A stretch of DNA of 47,233 nucleotides from Synergistaceae bacterium (GTDB lineage Bacteria > Synergistota > Synergistia > Synergistales > Aminobacteriaceae): NCBI GenBank assembly GCA_031274425.1, contig JAISQE010000029.1:1-47233 (forward strand), given 5' to 3'. Position 1 is the first letter of the stretch. Every line of letters begins with the position of its first letter. The translations under genes were made by a program, and so were the position numbers. Below the pieces are notes generated by a model that saw only the letters and a program-made list of their open reading frames with translations, made no database searches and was not told the DNA's origin. Shown here piece by piece: positions 42,302 to 47,233 of this stretch.

Positions 42302-43489
42302 ATGTCGGAGAGAGCGCTCAGCTTCAGGGAATATTTGCATTTATCGGAAATGAAGGTGGCGCTGATATCTCTGGCGCATTGCGTCAACGACACCTACGCC
42401 GCGTTCTTGGCGACCTTCATCCCTTTCATTAAAGACAATTTAGGGCTTTCCTACGCCCTTGCAAGCAACTTTAACGTTATCGTGGGGATTTTTCACATCG
42501 TCTGTCAGCCCGTCATCGGCTACATGTGCGATCGCATACGCAGACCCATTCTAATGATAATCGGTCCTGTTCTTTGCGGACTGGGGGCCATCATGGTGCC
42601 CAACGTGCGTTCCTATGGCGTGGCTATTTTTTTCGCGGGGCTCTGGGGCTTCGGCAGCGCCCTTTACCATCCGCAGGGCTCCGGAGGCATTGGCTACGTT
42701 TCTAAACCGGAACATCTGACACGCTCTTTGACATGGTTTAATATTGCCGGGACCCTGGGGACCATGTTCAGCCCTCTCATCGCCGTGGGAGCCGTGAAGG
42801 CTATGGGTTACAACGGGCTTTTCGTGACGCTTGTCCCGGCTCTGCTCCTGGCTCCTCTCATTTATTTTTCTATGCCTTTTTTGAGGGATGAAGAATTTGT
42901 TCGAGACGAGAACAGAAAAGACAAGGGCTTTTTCAAAACCATCGGGGCTCTTTTTGTGGTGCTTTATCCCGTTTGGGCCGTGTCTTTGATCCGCGATCTG
43001 CTTTTTCAGTGCATGCGTTTTTTTCTGCCTTTGAAAATCGTGGCCCAGGGCGGGGCGCTGGAATCTGTTGGGACGATCGTTTTTTGTCTCACCTTGGGCA
43101 GTACTCTAGCCATGATTCCTATGGGAATGATCGCCCAACGCTTCGGGAACAAGAGAGCCCTCCAAGGAAGCATGCTTTTCGGCGCGGGCATTTTGTTCGC
43201 GGCAACCTTCACGACGGACTTTTCTTCGATCGTGCTCTACATCCTGGGAGTTTCCTGCGTTTACTCGACCTTGCCTCTGACCGTGGCGATAGCGCAGACG
43301 CTCGCTCCCAACGAGCGCAGCGCGGCAAGTTCGATCGTCATGGGGTTGTCCTGGGGCTTCAGCAATATTCTGGTTTCTCCATTCGGCAAACTCGCGGATG
43401 CGGCTGGGGTCGAGGCGACTTTTATTTTTATGGCGATTCTTCCCATTTTAGGGATGCCCTTCTTTTGGGCGCGATCTTTCAAAAACTAG
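42302..43489 (+). CDS. Major facilitator superfamily transporter (Fsr-like)
   Basis: 395 residues, 12 predicted helices. The region GYMCDRIRRPILM between helices 2 and 3 is the MFS loop motif, and NERSAASSIVMGLSWGFSNI lies in the second half. The layout (HCVNDTYAAFLATFIPFIKDN at the start, GSALYHPQGSGGIGYVSK) resembles the fosmidomycin-resistance type of exporters. The substrate is unknown. Directly downstream of the channel gene; ends 45 bases before the convergent regulator. Confidence 0.87.
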   Translation: MSERALSFREYLHLSEMKVALISLAHCVNDTYAAFLATFIPFIKDNLGLSYALASNFNVIVGIFHIVCQPVIGYMCDRIRRPILMIIGPVLCGLGAIMVPNVRSYGVAIFFAGLWGFGSALYHPQGSGGIGYVSKPEHLTRSLTWFNIAGTLGTMFSPLIAVGAVKAMGYNGLFVTLVPALLLAPLIYFSMPFLRDEEFVRDENRKDKGFFKTIGALFVVLYPVWAVSLIRDLLFQCMRFFLPLKIVAQGGALESVGTIVFCLTLGSTLAMIPMGMIAQRFGNKRALQGSMLFGAGILFAATFTTDFSSIVLYILGVSCVYSTLPLTVAIAQTLAPNERSAASSIVMGLSWGFSNILVSPFGKLADAAGVEATFIFMAILPILGMPFFWARSFKN

Positions 43490-43533
43490 CGACCTGACGA
43501 TCTTTTATGTCGCTTTTATGTTGCTTGTTGTTT

Positions 43534-44250
43534 TTATGTTGTATAGCTGTGATCGATGCCGCTTTTTTCGAGAGCCCGATCGCTATTCACGAACTGTTCC
43601 AACGTATCGGGACTGAGCTGAGCGAACCCTACCTTCCAAGCCATGATCGCGGCCTGGGTTCGGTCGCGGATGTCCAGTTTTTTGAGCATGTGGCTGACAT
43701 GGTTTTTCACCGTTTTTTCGGACAATACCATGCGAATCGCAACTTCGTTGTTGCTGAGGCCCTGAGCCAGCCAGTAAAGAATCTCTTTCTCGCGGGGCGT
43801 CAGCTCCCCTAAAAGATCGTTTTCGTTTTTGCGTCTCGCGAAACTCGTCATCAGTTTTCCGGCGACGCGGGGATCCACGTAAGATTGCTCGCGGCTCACA
43901 GCTCGGATGGCCGCAAGAAGCTCGCTCCTTCCCGAGGATTTTAAAACGAAACCCAAAACGCCCTCGGCGGAAAGCGTCGCCAAGCAGTCCTCGTCATCGT
44001 AGGCGCTGACGGCTATTAAAGCCGTTCTGAGTTTGATGTTTCTGAGTTCCCGCACCAATTGAATGCCATCCATTCGGGGCATGTTGATATCGAAGAGCAC
44101 GGTATCCGGGAGGTGTTCGCGAATCACCGCCAGAGCCTCTTCCCCGTCTCCGGCCTCAGCCACGACTTGGATGTCGGGCTCTAACTCCAATATTTTTCGA
44201 AGGCCGTCCCTGAAGAGCTTATGATCGTCAGCCAACACAACCTTCAACAC
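43534..44250 (-). CDS. NarL/FixJ-family response regulator (orphan)
   Basis: 238 residues: receiver domain 1-120 with ADDH, phospho-acceptor Asp54 (VLFDINMPRMDG), then a linker and a LuxR helix-turn-helix (ELTPREKEILYWLAQGLSNNEVA, SEKTVKNHVSHMLKKL). The C-terminal ~25 residues beyond the HTH are an extension. No histidine kinase is adjacent. It faces the MFS gene and diverges from cinA with a 245-base gap that holds both promoters. The target genes are unknown. Confidence 0.92.
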   Translation of the reverse strand: MLKVVLADDHKLFRDGLRKILELEPDIQVVAEAGDGEEALAVIREHLPDTVLFDINMPRMDGIQLVRELRNIKLRTALIAVSAYDDEDCLATLSAEGVLGFVLKSSGRSELLAAIRAVSREQSYVDPRVAGKLMTSFARRKNENDLLGELTPREKEILYWLAQGLSNNEVAIRMVLSEKTVKNHVSHMLKKLDIRDRTQAAIMAWKVGFAQLSPDTLEQFVNSDRALEKSGIDHSYTT

Positions 44251-44495
44251 TTTTAACCACCACCTGTTAATCTAAGTCAGCGTTTGTTTAGGACTTTAGG
44301 CCTAATTATAATGCATCCTTTGTTGAAATACAACAACGTTGCTTGGATGGACTTGGTATGGATTTGACATTCGATGCGCGTGTGGTTGCGGCGGTTTATT
44401 CCGCGACGGGCGTTCTCTCGTTTCAAAACTTTAATCCGTGTCGAATCGCCTCTGCGGTATACTGATTTGAGAGCTTCAATAAGGAGGATTGCATT

Positions 44496-45731
44496 GTGAA
44501 AACGGCTGTTCTGGTCGCGATAGGGGACGAGCTTTTGAGCGGAATACGGCGCGAGGGCAACTGCGCGTCGCTGGTGTGGCTGCTGCACGACGCGGGATGG
44601 AGCGTTCTTCGTGTGGAGATCGTGCCGGACGACGTGCCTCGGATTGTCGATGTGCTGGAGCGCTGGGTGGGAAAAACCGAGCTTTTGGTTTTTTCCGGAG
44701 GACTCGGCCCCACGCACGACGACAAAACGCGTTACGCTTTGGCCGAGTACCTGAAGTGCGGTTTGTCCGTGAACGATGTTCTGTACGACCGCATCGTCGC
44801 CCGGTTCGAGGATGCGTCGTGGAAGGCGTTGGTCGAGAGGTCCCGCCCGGTTCAGGGACTCATTCCTGTAGAGGCTCAGGGCGTCTATAATCCCGCGGGT
44901 TCGGCGCTCGGAATCCATTTCGAGAAATCGGGAACTCAGGTCTGGAGTTTTCCCGGGGTGCCGTTCGAGTTCAAGGCGATGGCGCGGCAGGAGCTGACGC
45001 CTTTTCTGTCTCGGAAACAGGGGGAATCCGCGCGAAGCTGGAAGTCCGTCGCGGTCATCGGCGTCCCGGAAAGCCTGGCCGTCGAGCGAGTCCCGGAGAT
45101 CGTCGCGGACGATCGCCTGCACATTTCGATTCTGCCCTCTTTCGGACTGGTCGAGTTCGTGATTCGAGGCGACGCCTCGCTTGTGGAATCTGCCGCCCGC
45201 ACGGTGCGCGAGCGCTTCGCGGGTCATGTTCTGCCGGAGGGTTGCGTTACCCTGCCGGAGGCCATACTCGCAACGGGGCGGGAAAAAGGCTTGACGTTCT
45301 CATGCGCGGAATCCTGCACGGGAGGATTGATCGGCGCCGCTCTGACCGACGTCCCAGGGAGTTCGGCCGTTTTTGCCGGAAGCGCGGTGGTTTATAACGA
45401 TCAAGCGAAGAAAAAATTGTTGAGCGTGGAATCGTTTGTTCTGGACAACTATGGAGCGGTTAGCGGAGAGTGCGCGGAGAGCATGGCGAGAGGCGCTCTG
45501 GATCGCTACGGAACCTCTTTGGCCCTTGCCGTGACGGGTATTGCCGGGCCCGATGGCGGCACTCAGGAAAAACCCGTCGGCACGGTATGGTTCGCCGAGG
45601 CTTCATGGGTTGCCGGAGAGGTGGAGAGTCGTTCTTTCGTCCGTCGTTTGGACGGCGACCGCGAGTTCGTGCGCGAGCGCGCCGCCCGGATCGCGTTGAT
45701 CGCCGCTTGGCGCCGTATGTGCGAGTTATAA
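44496..45731 (+). CDS. cinA: CinA-family protein (ADP-ribose pyrophosphatase / NMN deamidase)
   Basis: 411 residues, full-length CinA. N-terminal MoCF-like domain (AIGDELLSGIRREGNCASL, FSGGLGPTHDD), central part, and C-terminal NMN amidohydrolase domain (FSCAESCTGGLIGAALTDVPGSSAVFAGSAVVYND, AVTGIAGPDGGT). The protein recycles NMN from DNA ligase action and cleans up ADP-ribose. GTG 44496 has GGAGG 8 bases upstream. The cinA-recA order is common in Firmicutes and other phyla and may reflect a shared role in repair. Confidence 0.95.
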   Translation: MKTAVLVAIGDELLSGIRREGNCASLVWLLHDAGWSVLRVEIVPDDVPRIVDVLERWVGKTELLVFSGGLGPTHDDKTRYALAEYLKCGLSVNDVLYDRIVARFEDASWKALVERSRPVQGLIPVEAQGVYNPAGSALGIHFEKSGTQVWSFPGVPFEFKAMARQELTPFLSRKQGESARSWKSVAVIGVPESLAVERVPEIVADDRLHISILPSFGLVEFVIRGDASLVESAARTVRERFAGHVLPEGCVTLPEAILATGREKGLTFSCAESCTGGLIGAALTDVPGSSAVFAGSAVVYNDQAKKKLLSVESFVLDNYGAVSGECAESMARGALDRYGTSLALAVTGIAGPDGGTQEKPVGTVWFAEASWVAGEVESRSFVRRLDGDREFVRERAARIALIAAWRRMCEL

Positions 45732-45748
45732 CGATGGAGCCTCTTTTC

Positions 45749-45777
45749 TTGACTTCTCCGTTGCGCTGTCGGATACT
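45749..45777 (+). promoter_or_regulatory. Sigma-70 promoter candidate for recA
   Basis: TTGACT (45749-45754), 17-base spacer, GATACT (45772-45777). It lies between cinA and recA, 60 bases before the recA start, so recA can be transcribed independently of cinA. Confidence 0.6.
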
Positions 45778-45793
45778 TAACGCTGTTACACAC

Positions 45794-45809
45794 GTTCACG
45801 TTATTGAAC
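45794..45809. promoter_or_regulatory. Candidate SOS-type operator GTTCA-N6-TGAAC
   Basis: A 5-base inverted repeat with a 6-base spacer, downstream of the recA promoter and just before the ribosome site. LexA sites are palindromes at this place in recA genes, but this sequence does not match the Gram-positive (GAAC-N4-GTTC) or the E. coli consensus. Confidence 0.35.
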
Positions 45810-45836
45810 ACGCTGAAAGGAAGTGAATTTTTAGAA

Positions 45837-46961
45837 TTGTCTAAGAAAAAAGTCCCGCAAACCCGAGAAGAAATTCTGGAACAGGCTCTAGAGGATATTC
45901 GCGAAAAATTTGGACAGGGCTCCATCATGCGTTTGGGGGAAAACGTCAAGGCCAACGTGGAGGTCATTTCGTCGGGGATTTTGCCGCTCGACGTGGCTTT
46001 GGGCATCGGAGGGTTTCCCAAAGGGCGTATTATCGAGATCTTTGGCCCCGAGGGATCGGGCAAGACGACCGTCGCCCTTTACGCGCTCGCCGAGGCGCAA
46101 AAAGCGGGAGGCGTGGCCGCGTTCATAGACGCGGAACATGCGCTGGATCCTCGTTTGGCGGCGACTTTAGGAGTCAATATCGAATCGCTTTACCTGTCCC
46201 AGCCGGACAGTGGGGAGCAAGCGCTTTACGTCCTGGACACGCTGGTGCGCAGCGGGGCCGTCGATATCGTCGTGGTGGATTCCGTCGCGGCCTTGACGCC
46301 TCAGGCGGAAATCGACGGCAGAATCGGAGAAAGTCAGTTGGGTTTGCAGGCGCGCCTGATGTCCTACGCGTTGCGGCGTTTGACGTCCATCATCTCGAAG
46401 ACCAACTGTTGCGTCATCTTCATCAACCAGCTCCGCGCCCTGATCTCGACGGGTTACGGCTCCGGACCGACGGAAACCACCACCGGCGGGCGCGCCCTCA
46501 AATTTTACTCCTCCGTCCGCTTGGAGGTTAAGCGCGGCAAGAAGATCGAAAAGGGAGACGACACGATCGGGCACGAACTTTATATGAAAGTCGTCAAGAA
46601 TAAACAGGCCCCCCCTTTTCGTTCGGGGCACGCCAGTTTGATCTACGGCAAAGGGATCCCCAAGGGAGTAGCGGTGGTCGACATGGCTGTAGACTACGAG
46701 ATTATAAAAAAGAAAGGCTCCTGGTTGGCTTATAAGGGAGAGACGCTGGGGCAAGGCAAGGAATCGGTCGCCCAGTTCATCGAAAAAAACCCCGAACTGG
46801 AGAAGGAGATCATCGCCGAGACCCTGGCGGCCGTCAGCAAGGGCATGGGATACATCACCCCCGTTCCAGAGGCCGAAGAGGGGGGAAAGGGGGAGAATGC
46901 CTCAACAGCGGGGCTCGACGTCGAGGAGGGCATTTTGGACCTCTCGGAAGACGAAAAATAA
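45837..46961 (+). CDS. recA: RecA recombinase
   Basis: 374-residue recombinase for strand exchange and SOS induction. Walker [10 protein letters not shown], the following [18 protein letters not shown] (Walker B) and [16 protein letters not shown] are conserved. Loop 2 reads [22 protein letters not shown], different from the usual NQIRxKIGVMFGxPE and perhaps typical of the lineage. The acidic tail ends DLSEDEK. Frame is open from TTG 45804, but TTG 45837 is 9 bases from AGGAAGTGA and gives a normal RecA start ([14 protein letters not shown]). Confidence 0.97.
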   Translation: MSKKKVPQTREEILEQALEDIREKFGQGSIMRLGENVKANVEVISSGILPLDVALGIGGFPKGRIIEIFGPEGSGKTTVALYALAEAQKAGGVAAFIDAEHALDPRLAATLGVNIESLYLSQPDSGEQALYVLDTLVRSGAVDIVVVDSVAALTPQAEIDGRIGESQLGLQARLMSYALRRLTSIISKTNCCVIFINQLRALISTGYGSGPTETTTGGRALKFYSSVRLEVKRGKKIEKGDDTIGHELYMKVVKNKQAPPFRSGHASLIYGKGIPKGVAVVDMAVDYEIIKKKGSWLAYKGETLGQGKESVAQFIEKNPELEKEIIAETLAAVSKGMGYITPVPEAEEGGKGENASTAGLDVEEGILDLSEDEK

Positions 46962-46964
46962 AAG

Positions 46965-46988
46965 AGAAAGTAAGTAAAAAAACTTTCT
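46965..46988 (+). terminator. Weak hairpin after recA
   Basis: AGAAAGT (46965-46971) pairs with ACTTTCT (46982-46988) around a 10-base loop, just after the recA stop. The stem is AT-rich and no clean T run follows, so it is a weak terminator at best. Confidence 0.3.
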
Positions 46989-46996
46989 TTGGGGGG

Positions 46997-47025
46997 TTTA
47001 CAAAATTGTTACGTCGGGGTATTAT
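46997..47025 (+). promoter_or_regulatory. Sigma-70 promoter driving an unknown downstream transcript
   Basis: TTTACA (46997-47002), exactly 17 bases, TATTAT (47020-47025). Both boxes are close to consensus. Transcription should begin near 47032 and run out of the window. Confidence 0.6.
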
Positions 47026-47031
47026 ACCTAA

Positions 47032-47233
47032 GCTCCTTGTTGCGGAGGTCGCCTAAAACGACTCTTTGTAAAAGGAAAATCCTTGACGGAAGAGATTTTA
47101 AATGCTTCAAGGATCAGCAACTTGACAAATTTACAGGCGAGCCAACAGAGGCGAAGAAGTAGAAGTTGGTACTATGAGCGAGAAGAGAAGCCGCGAGAGC
47201 GGAGTCGATTCTATCGAACATGAGCGATGTTGA
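47032..47233 (+). other. Unassigned transcript start with hairpin at the window edge
   Basis: About 200 bases after the promoter with no gene I can name. An 8-base inverted repeat, ATCCTTGA (47079-47086) with TCAAGGAT (47107-47114), could form a leader hairpin. Short open frames exist (for example ATG 47174 to the stop at the last base; 19 codons) and a frame on the minus strand, none with family similarity. It may be an untranslated leader, a small RNA or the edge of a mobile element. Confidence 0.3.

Noticed and set aside
43490-43533. Bidirectional terminator between the MFS gene and the regulator
   Set aside because: The gap is T-rich but no inverted repeat of useful length is present.

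Overview
This 47 kb window comes from an anaerobic, fermentative bacterium of moderate-to-high GC. I think a member of the Synergistota is most likely. That is inference from gene content (several TRAP transporters, an ADP-forming acyl-CoA synthetase, adjacent cinA and recA, a compact sigma A) and from the general look of the RecA and RpoD proteins. A Firmicutes relative cannot be excluded without database comparison. Nearly every gene has a clear Shine-Dalgarno sequence, and GTG and TTG starts are frequent. I saw no tRNA, rRNA, CRISPR array or transposase.

Region 1 (1-12939, all minus strand): a catabolic operon read from right to left, probably controlled by a GntR/FCD repressor (12250-12939). 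It holds two complete DctPQM TRAP transporters, two paralogous HMGL-like (DRE-TIM) enzymes, a D-2-hydroxyacid dehydrogenase, and a 947-residue protein that joins a formyltransferase-like domain to a whole ADP-forming acyl-CoA synthetase. The substrate is unknown. The layout suggests import and CoA-dependent breakdown of one or two related hydroxy or oxo acids, with ATP made at the substrate level. An inverted repeat at 12042-12059 is a candidate operator.

Region 2 (13118-31837): a bacterial microcompartment locus of the propanediol-utilisation type. Two minus-strand regulators (a PocR-domain LytS-type kinase and an AraC-type response regulator whose receiver has lost its phospho-acceptor Asp) diverge from a roughly 16 kb plus-strand operon: pduU, pduV, a BMC-H shell gene, pduB, pduC, pduD, pduE, pduG, pduH, a BMC-H with a long charged tail, a 23-codon BMC-H-like remnant, eutJ, a pduM-like gene, a divergent pduU-type shell gene, pduN, pduO, pduP, pduS, pduT, pduL and a glycerol-dehydrogenase-type gene, closed by a strong terminator. 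The operon encodes a B12-dependent diol/glycerol dehydratase with its reactivase and adenosyltransferase, the CoA-acylating aldehyde dehydrogenase, the phosphotransacylase, an electron-transfer flavo-iron-sulfur protein and the shell. pduQ, pduW and pduF are absent, and a GldA-family enzyme sits where the alcohol dehydrogenase would be expected.

Region 3 (31977-47233): a mixed housekeeping and transport segment. It holds an unrecognised protein between two terminators; a DHDPS-family aldolase; an M19 dipeptidase with a DUF1850 protein and a fused 4TM-12TM TRAP permease (no solute receptor visible); cheV and an unknown protein; rpoD; a secreted glycine-rich protein; a two-helix channel with a TrkA-N domain and an unusual selectivity filter, preceded by a five-codon leader; an MFS transporter; an orphan NarL-type regulator (minus strand); cinA; and recA. 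The last 270 bases hold a good promoter and a hairpin but no gene I can name.
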